This document shows positions 52,467-63,932 of a DNA stretch of 64,000 nucleotides, in pieces. The notes under the pieces were generated by a model. That model made no database searches and had not been told where the DNA came from. It saw only the letters and a program-made list of their open reading frames with translations. The position numbers were made by a program, and so were the translations under genes. Every line of letters starts with the position of its first letter. The stretch's first letter is position 1. Source of the stretch: Lentinus brumalis (taxonomy: Eukaryota > Basidiomycota > Agaricomycetes > Polyporales > Polyporaceae); the NCBI GenBank assembly GCA_001792895.1, contig MARA01000020.1:1-64000 (forward strand). The letters run 5' to 3'.

Positions 52467-55400
52467 CCCCGAGACCTTCAGCGGACCCGGTGCCGAAAGC
52501 GATACCGCTGAAGAAAGCTAGTGAAGAGAGACTAGAAAAGATCAGAAAACAACTACTCCAAGAGCATGACGACTTACTGCAACCAGTACCACCGGAACTT
52601 CCCCCATTCCGAGTGGTCAATCACGCAATACCATTGATAGACGACAGCAAGAGATACGTCTATCGTCTGCCGAAGTGCCCCGAAGCACTAAAGGCGAAAT
52701 TGCTCGAGAAAATTGAGCGATATACACGAGCCGGCTGGTGGGTTCCTGCGCAAGTAGACCAAGCTGCTCCGTTAATGTGTATATACAAAAAGGATGGAGG
52801 CCTGCGCACCGTCGTGGACCTACGATTGCGCAACGAGAACACAGTGAAGGATGTCACCCCGTTCCCTGACCAGGATCAAATCCGACATGACGTCGCAAGA
52901 GCAAAATACCGGTCGAAGTTTGATATGTCGGATGCCTATGAGCAGACACGAATTGAGGACCAGGACGTCTGGAAGACGTCATTCGCGTCAGTATATGGTA
53001 CTTTCCTCAGTAAGGTCACCCAACAAGGCGACTGCAACGCACCGTCAACATTCCAGAGATTGATGACTCGAATATTCCGCGAGCGAATAGGGATGTTCAT
53101 TCACGTCTATCTCGACGATATCTTCATATTCTCGGATACAGTAGAAGAGCATATCGAACACATACGCTGGGCCCTGGCACGCTTGCGAGATAACCGATTG
53201 TACCTGAGCCGGAAGAAGTGCGACGTGTTCTCCAATAAGATGGATTGCCTTGGTCACTTGATAGACGATCGAGGTCTACATGCTGACTTGGACAAGATGG
53301 CAAGGGTTAGAGACTGGCCTACGCCACGGAACTACAACGACGTACAGAGGTTCCTGGGACTTGTGCAGTACCTGGCTCATTTCATGCCAGACGTCTCGAC
53401 ATATACCGGACCCTTGTCATCTATGATGAAGAACGGCCAGTCGTTCATCTGGCGGCCACTACATCAGAAGTGTCTGGAGTCAATCAAACTCATGGCATGT
53501 CGTACTCCCATACTGCGGCCTATTGACCCAAGGTCCCCAGAGAAGATATGGGTAATTACCGACGCATCGACGACTGGCGTAGGGGCAGTATATGGACAGG
53601 GCGAGGACTGGCATACCTGTCGTCCTGCAGGATTCATGTCAAAGAAGTTCACGAGCGCACAAAGTAACTACTTCACCTTCGAGGTCGAGGCCCTAGCAAT
53701 AATTGAGGCACTCATGAAGTGGGAAGACAAGCTAATCGGAATCCCATTCACGGTTGTAACCGACCACAAGGCGCTGCGTTTCCTTCGGGACAAGAAGAAG
53801 ATGTCCCCACGGCTTGAACGTTGGCTGGAATACCTCAGTCGCTTCCGATTTGAGACGATATACGTGAAGGGAGAAACAAACCGAGTGGCGGACTCTCTGT
53901 CTCGGTACTATGCCAGCGAGCCCCCAGATACTCAGCACCCTCCATATGACTTGGTATCAGCCGACGTCAGACTTGACCCGGAGGGAGAGTACTTACCAGA
54001 GAGACGGATTGCTGAACTTCGAATGGCTCGGGTGGTTGCGGACACTGTGGAACCGAGACGATTAGAGTCTCGGGAAATGTCAAGACACCGACCGGCTGAC
54101 CTACCTCATGGAGTTAAGGAATCCGACAACGATGACCCGGAGGTCGCCAGTTCCGCCGCAAAAGACCCAAACCTACGTGCCCGTGTTGAGGGCGACTTTG
54201 ACCTCAAGAAGGTGCTGAAAGCCGGATATCAGCATGACCCAGTGTGTCGGAAGATTCTCAATAACCCGACTCACCATGAGAGATTCAAAGTACGCGACGG
54301 GCTCGTTGAGCACCTAGATAATAGGGGCAAGTGGGTACTGTGTGTACCGAACGTCATGCATGGACAGAAACGACTCATACAAGTCATCCTTGACCACGTA
54401 CACACCCTCATGGGCCACCTAGGGGTAGCCAAGACGAACGAATATGTACGCCGTTGGTTCTGGTGGCCTCGAATATCCAAGGACATCGATAAATACTGTG
54501 CGTCCTGCGGGATATGTCAGACCACTAAATCCGACACTCAGAAGCCACACGGACTGCTGCATAGCTTACCGATACCGACGCGTCCATGGGAATCAATCGC
54601 TATGGATTTTGTGGGACCATTCCCGGATTCGGACGGTTATGACTATCTGTGGGTAATCACTTGCAGGCTCACCGGTATGACGCACTTAGTGCCGACGCAC
54701 ACGACTGTCCGCGCATCACAACTAGCGTGGATATTCCTCAAGGAGATCGTGCGACTTCATGGGGTCCCCGATTCGATCGTGTCCGATAGAGATCCAAAGT
54801 TCACATCGAAGTTTTGGAAAGAGCTTCACCGATTGATAGGCACAAAACTCCTGATGTCTACGGCTTTTCACCCGCAGACGGACGGGACTTCGGAGCGTAT
54901 GGTTCGCACAATATCGCAGATCCTGAGAGCGGTCGTCCAGCCTGATCAGAGCAACTGGGCAAAGAAGATCCCTATGGTCGAATTTGCTGTGAATTCTAGC
55001 GTAAACTCGACCACAGGATACTCACCGTTTGACCTCAATGGGGGTCATATGCCAACATTGATGCGAGCTCTCGCACATGAACCCGCCATGCCAGGCGTAC
55101 GCGACTTTGCTGAGCAGGCTCTGAGTAACCTACGAGATGCACACGATGCAATAATTGCTAGTCGTGTCAGTCAGACACACCATGCTAATCAAGGTCGCCG
55201 AGCAGAGAATACGCTTGACGACCCAGACTTTGCAGAAGGGAAATTAGCGTACCTGTCCACAAAGAACCTATCCCTTCCCAAAGGCAGAGCGAGGAAGCTT
55301 ATGCCTAGATTCATCGGCCCATTCAAGATCATCTCAGCGAATCCCTCTACGTCCACCTATACACTTGAACTCCCGCCAGACCTGCGAGCCCGGGGTATAC

Positions 55401-55972
55401 ACCCAACGTTCCACGTCGAACGACTGCGGCGGCATGAGCCGAACGACACCGAACTGTTCCCGAGTCGAGAGGTCGGTGTTTTCTATGACTTCGGTCAAGA
55501 TCCCGACCAAGAGTTCCTGGTGGACGATATTGTGGCGCACGAATGGATAGGAAATGCAGTACGTTACCTCGTGCAATGGGACGACGGTGATCTGACATGG
55601 GAATCGTGGGCGAACGTGCGGGATCTTGAAGCAATCGACCGATACTTTGAGCTACAGGGCGTGTCAGACTGGAGACAGCTGCCCAAGAACGGACTCAAGA
55701 AGTCGGCGACAGTGAAGCAGAAAGCCATAGCCCATAGTCAGCATAGGGAAGCAGCAGTTGCGACGACACCGCGCAGTACGAACTCTACCGCAGCGACGCG
55801 CACTTCCCGAGACCCTGACTCTGGGAACGCGCCCAGCGATCACGGTCCAGTGACCGTGGGACACCACGTGACCGTGCCTCGCGAAGCTCCTGCAAGCACC
55901 GCCACCCAGGAACTCGGGCGCGGGCGCCGACATAAGCGCGTGCATTGGAAACTCGTTGAAGGCGCCCAATGA
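52463..55972 (+). CDS. Pol: reverse transcriptase, RNase H, integrase, chromodomain
   Basis: First ATG at 52490, but the frame is open from the gag stop. Order: reverse transcriptase with VYLDDIFIF near residue 206, RNase H starting VITDASTTGVGAVY near 355, integrase zinc finger (H...H...CASCGICQ near 635-665), catalytic core (MDFVGPF near 704, SDRDPKF near 764, HPQTDGTSERM near 801) and a C-terminal chromodomain (LVDDIVAHEW, LVQWDDGDLTWESW near 1007-1045) before a basic tail. Chromodomains direct chromovirus integration to marked chromatin. All catalytic residues I can check are present and the frame is intact. Confidence 0.95.
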   Translation, partial: LAPRPSADPVPKAIPLKKASEERLEKIRKQLLQEHDDLLQPVPPELPPFRVVNHAIPLIDDSKRYVYRLPKCPEALKAKLLEKIERYTRAGWWVPAQVDQAAPLMCIYKKDGGLRTVVDLRLRNENTVKDVTPFPDQDQIRHDVARAKYRSKFDMSDAYEQTRIEDQDVWKTSFASVYGTFLSKVTQQGDCNAPSTFQRLMTRIFRERIGMFIHVYLDDIFIFSDTVEEHIEHIRWALARLRDNRLYLSRKKCDVFSNKMDCLGHLIDDRGLHADLDKMARVRDWPTPRNYNDVQRFLGLVQYLAHFMPDVSTYTGPLSSMMKNGQSFIWRPLHQKCLESIKLMACRTPILRPIDPRSPEKIWVITDASTTGVGAVYGQGEDWHTCRPAGFMSKKFTSAQSNYFTFEVEALAIIEALMKWEDKLIGIPFTVVTDHKALRFLRDKKKMSPRLERWLEYLSRFRFETIYVKGETNRVADSLSRYYASEPPDTQHPPYDLVSADVRLDPEGEYLPERRIAELRMARVVADTVEPRRLESREMSRHRPADLPHGVKESDNDDPEVASSAAKDPNLRARVEGDFDLKKVLKAGYQHDPVCRKILNNPTHHERFKVRDGLVEHLDNRGKWVLCVPNVMHGQKRLIQVILDHVHTLMGHLGVAKTNEYVRRWFWWPRISKDIDKYCASCGICQTTKSDTQKPHGLLHSLPIPTRPWESIAMDFVGPFPDSDGYDYLWVITCRLTGMTHLVPTHTTVRASQLAWIFLKEIVRLHGVPDSIVSDRDPKFTSKFWKELHRLIGTKLLMSTAFHPQTDGTSERMVRTISQILRAVVQPDQSNWAKKIPMVEFAVNSSVNSTTGYSPFDLNGGHMPTLMRALAHEPAMPGVRDFAEQALSNLRDAHDAIIASRVSQTHHANQGRRAENTLDDPDFAEGKLAYLSTKNLSLPKGRARKLMPRFIGPFKIISANPSTSTYTLELPPDLRARGIHPTFHVERLRRHEPNDTELFPSREVGVFYDFGQDPDQEFLVDDIVAHEWIGNAVRYLVQWDDGDLTWESWANVRDLEAIDRYFELQGVSDWRQLPKNGLKKSATVKQKAIAHSQHREAAVATTPRSTNSTAATRTSRDPDSGNAPSDHGPVTVGHHVTVPREAPASTATQELGRGRRHKRVHWKLVEGAQ

Positions 55973-57794
55973 CGTTAAAACTATACAGTACTTGCGGACT
56001 CCGCCGAGCGCTGGCTCCTCACAACGCCATGCGCTCCGAGGACGTCCTCGGTTGCCCACCTCGACACGGCTATCAGCACACTCGCTTCCCACTCGCTTCC
56101 CTCGAACACGCTATCAGCATGCAGCAACAGAACTGGCATAACAAGCCCAACAACCCGGCGCACCGGCGTCCCTACTACAAGATGCCGGTCACCAAAAACG
56201 TCCGCACCGACGGACCTCCTCCCGGGTACTCCGAGAACATCGGGGGGCGACCACACGATGCCTCCCGCGGACGTAGCCCGACGCGCCATCCCGCATTGAT
56301 GGGATGGTCGAAGCCGCAGAACCCGAGCGGCAAACGCAAGCAGGTGAGTCCCTCCTCGGCTAGATACAGCAGTCGGAGCGAGGACTCGGAACGTCCCTCC
56401 GGACTCGATGCGGCATACAACGAGGGCTATCGCGATGGAGCCGAGGCACGTGAGCAGAAGTTGGCCGGTGCCCTCGCCAGGAGCGTCGAGATGCGAGACG
56501 AACTGGACGAGCTCCATGCGAAGCTGGACACGGCTATTTCGAAGCTGCGTGCCGTGTCCGGGGACTTGGAGCAGGAACAGCGCCTTCGCAAGAAGGCTGA
56601 GAAGGCGCTGGGCGAACTGCGGGAGAGCATGCATGCCGATCGTCTCCGCGCGCACGTTATCGCGTCGCGCAACGCTCCACAGACCATAGTGGAGGATGTC
56701 GTGATGCACGACGACGCACCCGCAGTGCGCTTGCCTCGCACTGGAGGTGCAGTCGCGTACGCTCCGTGTAACAACGGCGTCGCGTCACACGGGTCCCGCG
56801 GAGCTGTTTCGCCTCCCGATGCTTCGGCTGAAGGGGGAGGGATGCGGGACCACCAACCAAGAAATCGTTTGACCAATACAGAGAGGAGAAATACCCAGAT
56901 TCGTTTGAGGGTATTCCGAGCGATCTCACAACGCTCTTGAATTATATCCGCAAGGCGGATAGTTGGGGAGGCGCACTCGCCGTATGGATGCTCAAGCAAT
57001 GGCGTCGCGCCGCGTCGATAGCCAGGAGTAGCGGCAAAACCTTGTCCGACTGCGAGATGAGGGTGCTTGAATGGACCGTCCCGCAGTGGTACAAGGCAGA
57101 GCAGGACGCGATCCACAGTGCATATGGATCCTACTCGGTCATGACCACGCCTACGTCAGCACACCCTTTCGAGCACTGGCAGAAGCACTACCAGCGCAAC
57201 CAGGAGACCATTCGGAATGGACTGTGTCGTAACGCTGACGGCTCTCTTGATTTACACACTCTAGAGGGTCTATATCTAACGGCAGTCATTGTCAATGATA
57301 CCGACCCGAAGCTCGCGGTCTACCGCAGAAAGACTACCATTAAGCTGGCGAGGATATTCGCCGATGCACGAGCGTACCAAGAGACTCTTGACCGGCTGGA
57401 TTTAGAGCCGGCGGAGACACTCAACTTTCACGCATACCCCGGACCATATCCCGCGACCATTGATGCGTTGTGTCAGCACGCCGCTGTATGCGGCATCACG
57501 CCCTGGGACGTCGAGAACACGTTCCGCGCATGGGCGCATGAGTTGCTGGGTGGTACTACTAGTACCCCCACTAGTGCGAACCTGATCACCTCGGTAGCCC
57601 AACCGGTACTCCACGTCGACAGCAATGTCCACACCGAAGTCGAGGCGCCAGGTGCCCAAGTTATCGGGCCTGCGGGTTCGCCCGTCGGGAGCAGCACACC
57701 AATCGTCGACCCCGCCAGTATACCCCTTCCGCCTGATGCGGACGTCGACATGACGGACACCCCGGCGGGGTCACGGAGCGCAGACGTCTCGTAA
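55969..57794 (+). CDS. Third ORF of the retrotransposon, function unknown
   Basis: It begins with an ATG that overlaps the pol stop (ATGA at 55969-55972), the arrangement used for stop-restart translation. The first part (to about 56830) has a disordered N-terminus and a coiled coil (SVEMRDELDELHAKLDTAISK...). The second part (about 56838-57794) is helical and unrecognised (NYIRKADSWGGALAVWMLKQ). The two are joined if one G is added to the G5 run at 56833-56837, giving about 600 residues. Ty3-type elements normally end after integrase. This could be an extra nucleocapsid-like or envelope-position protein, or a captured host gene. Confidence 0.7.
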
Positions 57795-58065
57795 GTCGCT
57801 CGCTGCTTTGTTCTAATGAGAACATCCGAGTACGAACATCGTTCGTACGTACTAGAACTCGTGATTGGTTATAGTAACCAGTGCAGATACGTGGTGTAAC
57901 AACCGCGCTAAAATTATGGGATTACATGGTGTAACAACCAAATAAGAATGGCGTAATAGTGTTACAACTATTCGCGACTATCGTGCATGTCGTAGTGTTA
58001 CAACTGCGATATTACAAATAATTATGTTGTCTCCCGATTATTAGTGTGGACCGTCAGGACGATCC

Positions 58066-58077
58066 AAGGGGGGAGGG
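58066..58077 (+). other. Polypurine tract
   Basis: AAGGGGGGAGGG directly abuts the 3' LTR and would prime plus-strand DNA synthesis. Confidence 0.85.
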
Positions 58078-58282
58078 TGTAAGGTGGCTACCATAGACGC
58101 CTACCGGAGCTCACGTGTTGCTATACAGCAGCCGGCATTAGCCGGGCTGCTGCGTATCTCGGAGTTCACGACGTAGCGTGAACTCCATCGCTTTTACCAT
58201 CATTCCTGTACACTGCTTCCTGCTGAGCTTATATACTCGGTTCTAAGCACCTCGGGCGTGATCTAAGGCGACAACTCTTACA
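58078..58282 (+). repeat. 3' LTR
   Basis: Identical to the 5' LTR by eye over all 205 bp. Confidence 0.95.
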
Positions 58283-59390
58283 CCCTCATACTCGCTGTCG
58301 AGGTCACAGCTGATGGGAACTTCAGGGTCCCCGCAAAGAGCAGCTAAGTCTTGCCAAGGTTGATAGGGAGCCCGCAGGCTTCATCTTCATGGAGTGACTC
58401 GCACTGTGGGACACACAGTCCTTTAGGGCAGCCTACAGGGACCCTCATTCAACTCATGGCGGAGTGGGAAATGTTGATAAGGACCAAATTGAATGATGCA
58501 TACATGATTCTGACTGCAACTGAGGATATGCTGCCTTCTTTGCCTTGTCAAAAGTCACAGGGTCCATCTCGTAGTATTTTTACAGTGCCTCTTTTGGAGT
58601 GAAGATAGGCCATACATCCTTTTGCACCCCAGTGCATGCAACGGTACAGCATGCACATGGCTAAGTCAAAACCAGGCACCCTGTTATCACTTTGAAACTG
58701 CCGGCGGTTTGAATATAAGCAGAAAGCTGGATGGTGAACAGTATTGTACCTAGATTGGCACGGCATAATTGCCGCAAAGTTCAGGGACATACTGTGCTTG
58801 CAAATGAGTATTAGTCAGTACTCATTCATGCCCATGCAGTCTATCCGAGGTAACATGCACATTGATGTGCTGATGCAGGCTGTGTCACACTGTTGGCTTA
58901 TTTGATGTGGCAGACCTGCTGTGCGAGCGCGGGACCCCCGCGCTCACAAGCATCAGACTATACTCACCAGCGTGTACCATATACTTAAGTTGTGCGGGAC
59001 TGCACGAGCGCGGTGTGTTTGTGCTGGCAGCGAGATTGCATCTTGAGCATTGTCCGCGGGCGCGGCAGCTCCGCGCTCACGGTGGCCTCTGGTACTCGCG
59101 AGCGCAGCACAGTTGCGCTCGCGAGATGGGCGGGGGTCTGTCTTGATTGCGCGAGCGCGCGACCACCGCGCTCGCGGGCACTGTTGCTCGCATATGCTAC
59201 TCTAACCCTGGTCTAACCCCGACCCATCCTTAAAACATCCTTATAAATCGTAGTCGCCGCATAGATCACACTTTCCGGTTCGGGCTCGCGTACAATGATA
59301 TCAATAATGTTCCTGTCGGCCAATTTTAGTGCAATGTGTGTGGTAAGTCCAAGGAACGTACCGTAGGTGCATAGTCATGCCGCTCTAGAT
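58283..59390. other. Non-coding interval with a third GC-rich palindrome type
   Basis: No gene is supported. Between about 58920 and 59190 several imperfect palindromes of the form GCGAGCGCG...CGCGCTCGC occur (GCGAGCGCGGGACCCCCGCGCTC; GCGAGCGCGCGACCACCGCGCTCGC), related in style but not in sequence to families 1 and 2. Confidence 0.6.
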
Positions 59391-59391
59391 A

Positions 59392-62166
59392 TCAGTCAGC
59401 GTCAGGATGTCGATCGAATGAAACCCCAGCGCGAGCGCGAGGAAATCCATCCGGACGGACTGGCAAGTCGACGGTAAGAGAGGACTGCACGTCATCATTA
59501 GCATCAGCGACGAAGGTAATGAGACGAGGCACGTACCCTATCCGCACACGGTTCTCCAGCGGAATGATCCCCGGAGGCCGCACATCACCCTTCCCACCCG
59601 CCTCCCGCTCCTTCTTCGCCTTCCTCCGTCCTTCGCTCGTCCACATAGCGCACTTAAACCTCCTCGTCCACGACGGATTCAACACAAATATAGCGAGCGT
59701 GAACTGGTCACGTGGTGCTAAACCGTCTTCTTCCCGCTGCGGTCTCGATGGTGAGGCGCAGGCAGGAGCCTGACTGACACGATGATCGACTCCCCGCCCG
59801 CATCGTGGCTAGACGAATTCGGATCCAGTGGCTGCTCCTGCTGCTGCTTGAGCACCCTCATCGTGTCCATGCCCGTGAACGCAGCGAAACCGCCGACAGT
59901 AGGTGCTGGGGTCTGCGGGAGGCTGCCTCCGCGCTCGCGACGAATCTTGACGCTGGGACCGACGGTTCCGGGTCCAGATTGCAGCGCGAACGGTGTCTGC
60001 CAGAACAGCGTTGGGGGAACAACCCCTCCTGGGGACTTCGGGTATGCGCGGTATGCGGGGCTCCGAGTAGTAGGAGGGTCCAGGAACTCGTTGATCGTGC
60101 TTGCGCTGTCGGTCCAGTGGGAGTGCGTGAAGCCAACGAGCGGGATATGGGCGGGAGAGGCATGAGGCGGACTCGTCGGCGGGTCGCGTGGTCAGCGAAC
60201 GAGGGAACGATGCTTGAAACGCGACGGACGGCGAGATATAAGATGCACGATCGGGGATGTGAGTGTCCGCCCAGGGGGCGTCGGACTCGAGTAGAGAGGC
60301 GCGCACGGTGGCTAGTTGTTGGAATTGAGCATCGAGGTCGAGCTCTGGTAGACCATGGGCAACTTCGGCATACGCGCGTACTCGTGGAAGGGAGTCTGTC
60401 GGCAGGGCGAGAGGGGCAGATCGGCAGGGCGACGCAGACCAGGCACCACGAAGCACCGTCGGTTATCATCGTCCTCGAGCACAGCGGATTCGCGCTTCTG
60501 CTGCCGTGTTGAGCTGGAGGTCGCGAGGTCGAGCACGCAGTTCCAGCGCGAAGGGAAGACATACGTGGGGTATACAGGGCTGCCGTCATTCGGGTCGAAC
60601 GGTCTGATGATGAGGTGGATTGTGACCGCGCGCTGCAACTCATCCGCAAGTCCTCTCCTGTCGGCACCGACTGGTCGCGCCAAAGAAAACTCGTCGACCT
60701 CCAGCCCGCGCAGGAACGAGACATCAAGAGAAAAGGCGTTCGACTTGCTGTCGCCCCAGCAATAACGACGCACTTGTACCAATCCCGCTCATCGAGACGT
60801 CGACGCGCTCGACCTCGAAGTGGTACGAGAGGTCTCCTGGAGTCGTCGACGAGACTACGGAAAACAGGTATCGACCTCCACGCTGCGCACGACCGAGTGC
60901 TCCTCTTTTCCGGCCTCGCATTGCTCCCGCTCCTCGAGGAGATCCTCGTCGAGGTCCGAGTCCAAATCGGACGCGCCAGGATCACGCTGTCGAGCCTGGA
61001 GAAACTTGCGGTTGTGCGATCCCTGCGGCAAGAGGAAGTACGGCACGAAGACGTCCGCATGCCACGCACGCGCAAGCCCATTTGCGTCTACAGCGTCTTG
61101 AGGAAGGACTTGCGTAGGGGCGCGGAGGAGGCTGCCTGTGGGTGGCGGAGAGGTAATCTCGCTCGAGTACGCGATGGGAGTCTCCGTGGTCGCGGCGGAG
61201 GCTGGAGGGCCTAGGGCGAACTCGTGCATGCGAGTATCCATTTCAAGTCGAGTTGACGGCAGCGAGAGCCGCTTCGACGACTCGTTCAATGTCGGGCCTG
61301 CAGGTCTCTGTCAGCGCGTACAGTTTGAGCGTAGTAACGGTGTATTACTGACCACTCGCGATTCCATCCAACATATTGACTTCCTGGAGGCTGGAAAACA
61401 GCTCGTCGTCGTCGATCTCGGTCGCGTGCTCGTCTGTGGCCCATGATTCGGTGGAGTTGCAGATAAGAAGTCGTTGCTAGACTTGGCTCCACCGGCCTCG
61501 TCGGCGAGTGCGATGAACGCGGCCAACGCCTTCCGGGGGGCCGTCACGGGAAGAGGCTTATGGCGGAGTGGAGTCGAGACCGTGATGTTGAGAGCTCACA
61601 AACGAGTACGGACATCTTATAGACGGCCATCCAGGAACGCTCGGACGCGTCTCAAATCATCACGAACGCCTCCTTGTCGCAGTTGTCGAACTCGCCCCAT
61701 AAGACGGAAACGAGCGGCGTGCTCTGAGACTGAACATACTTGCAGTCGGACTCGGCCGTGGAAGAAATAAAATGGGGAGTATGAGGAGGAAACATGAACG
61801 CGTTCCCGGCGAGTACCTTTCCCGGTCTGTTACGCTGCACCGAGCTGTTGCGCAGAGGTGGCATGAACAGCCGCGAGTGGCTCGGAACGTCGGGTGTACT
61901 GGAGGACAGAGATTCCATAGGATATTCGCAAATGGGATAGGAAAGTAAGGAGATGTTGCGGGCGGATGTGGATTACTGTCCGTAGGAGGTTCTTGGTGGG
62001 CAGGGAAGCTGACACTCAGCCAGGCAAAAGTCGAGGTTTGCGTCTGTGTCATCGCAGATCCGAGTCCGTCAGCATATCGTGTAGACGGACGTTGACAGAG
62101 CTCACCGAAGGATGCTGCTGTCCTATTCGACGAGAATTCTCGCATTCGAGGAAACCCGCTCGCCAT
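59392..62166 (-). CDS. Orphan multi-exon gene divergent from RNase H1
   Basis: The first exon may start at 62166 (MASGFPRMREFSSNR) with a GTGAGC donor. Later coding-looking blocks include RPGKVLAGNAFMFPPHTPHF near 61800, DEAGGAKSSNDFLSATPPNH near 61480, ADVFVPYFLLPQGSHNRKFL near 61030, DLSYHFEVERVDVSMSGIGT near 60810, VTIHLIIRPFDPNDGSPVYP near 60610, TINEFLDPPTTRSPAYRAYP near 60080, and a last exon (59392-59685) with NPSWTRRFKCAMWTSEGRRK and LENRVRIGYVPRLITF. Possibly one membrane-near segment, but no known motif. Frame changes between blocks mean introns, or base errors near 61915, that I cannot fully resolve. It shares an upstream region of about 410 bp with RNase H1. Confidence 0.55.
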
Positions 62167-62578
62167 GGCCCATGATACTTACTCCGTCGTCGGTGCTATT
62201 ACCTCGAGGATGCTGGAATAGGTCTTCATGGTTGGAGATTCAGCGAGTTGCGCCAGCTTCTTGATAGCACTACGAAGGCGAGCTAGCGTGGTTGACACCA
62301 GGCAGGACACATAGAGCCGTTCGCGTTCAAAGCGCTCGTCACATAACTCTGTCTCTTACCGTCATCTTGCCGCTAGCTGCAGCCCGCTACTTCTTCCACA
62401 TACCGCCTCTTTTACAGACAGAAAGCCCTGCAAGTTGGCTAATTGCACGCCGCTCGCCTACCTACTACGCCGCGTTCCAGCATCTACCTCGCTTACACAT
62501 ATTCCTGCTTCTCCTCGCCGCCTCTCGCTCTTGCATACACCCGCCTGTATCTTTTCCGACAATTCGGAGCAGACTGAA

Positions 62579-63932
62579 ATGCCCAAGGCCTCAAAGCCTG
62601 GCTTCTACGCTGTCGCGAGAGGACGCGTCCCCGGAGTCTACTCGACATGGTACGCGCGATCTCTGTTCACCCAGTTTCGTCCCGCCTCACACCCGCGCTC
62701 GCCAGGGATGAATGTCAGCAACAAGTCTCCGGGTTCTTGGGCAACAAACATCAGAAGTTTCCGACTCTAGAGCAAGCCAGGGCCTACCTTGCGCAGCAAG
62801 GAGTCAACGTCGGCGAGTCTTCGATCGCTAGCAGCTCATCAACCACTTCCGCGCCGCCACCTCCATCCCGCCGAACGCACGGTTCCAAGCCATATGAGAA
62901 GCCCAGCACAACGAACGCGACCCCACAAGACAAGCCGCGCGGCTCCAAGTGGGCCGCGCTGACGACCGAAGTGATCGCGGACGAGAGCGGGTGGGACGTG
63001 GTGTACTCGGACGGCGCGTGCAAGGGCAACGGGAAGGTCGGCTCGGTCGCGGGCATAGGCGTATGGTGGGGCGCGAACGATCCAAGGTACGCACTCGTCG
63101 CTCTTGTATGTCCCCTCCAACGCAACGGCGGAATAGAAACCTTGCGGAGCGCTGTCCGGGCGGACAGACGAACAACCGCGCCGAACTCATCGTTCGTCGT
63201 CTGCCCGCGTCTCTCTTATTCCTCGCTGACCCCTCCTAGGCTATCGTACGCGTGCTCGAGACGACCCCGCACACGAAGAAGCCCCTCCTCATCAAGACTG
63301 ATTCGAAGTACAGCATAAGTTGTAAGTTCGTCGTGCGCGTTCGATGTCTACGTCTCCAACCACCCCACAGGTTTCCGCGAATGGATGCCGAAATGGCTTC
63401 GTAACAACTTCAATTCCTCAACCGGTGAGCCCGTCAAGAACGCCCCGCTAATTCGATACCTATCCGCCCTGCTCGACCAGCGCGCACGCGAAGGCCAGAA
63501 AGTAGGTCTCTCTTCCCATCCACAACCATTCTGCGTCGAGCTGACGTCCTACAGGTCCATCTCCAATACGTCAAGGGACACGCGGGCATCGAAGGGAACG
63601 AAGGCGCGGACTATTGTGCGAACCAGGGCGCGGTACTCCCGCAGGAGCCCGAACGCGACTGGGACGCCCTTGTCGACGATCTCCAGAACGTCACCGCCGA
63701 GGTATGTACTCACGCTCCTGCCTTCCGCTCGAGAGATTCAACCCGACGCGCAGCTATCGATAAAGCCCGAAGCCTTGCCCACAGCAGGCCCGTCGCAGGC
63801 GGAGCTCGAGGTACGTTCGGCCAGCGCGACGCGTGTGGTTGATGCTGACTTTTCTTTCCCTGTTCTCTGCAGGAGTATGCGGCAGGACTCGCGGACGACG
63901 ATGAGCTGCTCGCGGAGCTTGCAGCCGGGTGA
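62579..63932 (+). CDS. Ribonuclease H1
   Basis: Starts MPKASKPGFYAVARGRV. The N-terminal hybrid-binding domain (YAVARGRVPGVYSTW, split by an intron, then FLGNKHQKFPTLEQARAYL) is joined by a Ser/Pro-rich linker to the RNase H catalytic domain: VVYSDGACKGNGK (Asp), GGQTNNRAELI (Glu), LIKTDSKYSI (Asp), and VKGHAGIEGNEGADYCA (His and Asp). All four carboxylates and the His are present. About eight exons with short introns; the C-terminus ends LADDDELLAELAAG and TGA. It removes RNA from RNA-DNA hybrids during replication and R-loop clearance. Size and domain order match the eukaryotic enzyme. Confidence 0.92.

Larger units (their letters stand above)
48331..58282 (+). mobile_element. Full-length Ty3/gypsy chromovirus retrotransposon
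   Basis: Identical 205-bp LTRs (48331-48535 and 58078-58282; TGTAAG...CTTACA) are flanked by a 5-bp target duplication CCCTC (48326-48330 and 58283-58287). A purine tract AAGGGGGGAGGG directly precedes the 3' LTR. Gag-protease and pol share one frame with a single TGA between them, and a third ORF follows. Matching LTRs suggest a recent insertion. No tRNA-type primer site is obvious after the 5' LTR (CTTTTTTGCTTATCC), so self-priming as in Tf1 is possible. Confidence 0.95.

Noticed and set aside
59805..60512. Plus-strand ORFs opposite the orphan gene
   Set aside because: The minus strand carries the splice signals and the more protein-like blocks; the plus-strand ORFs look like shadows.
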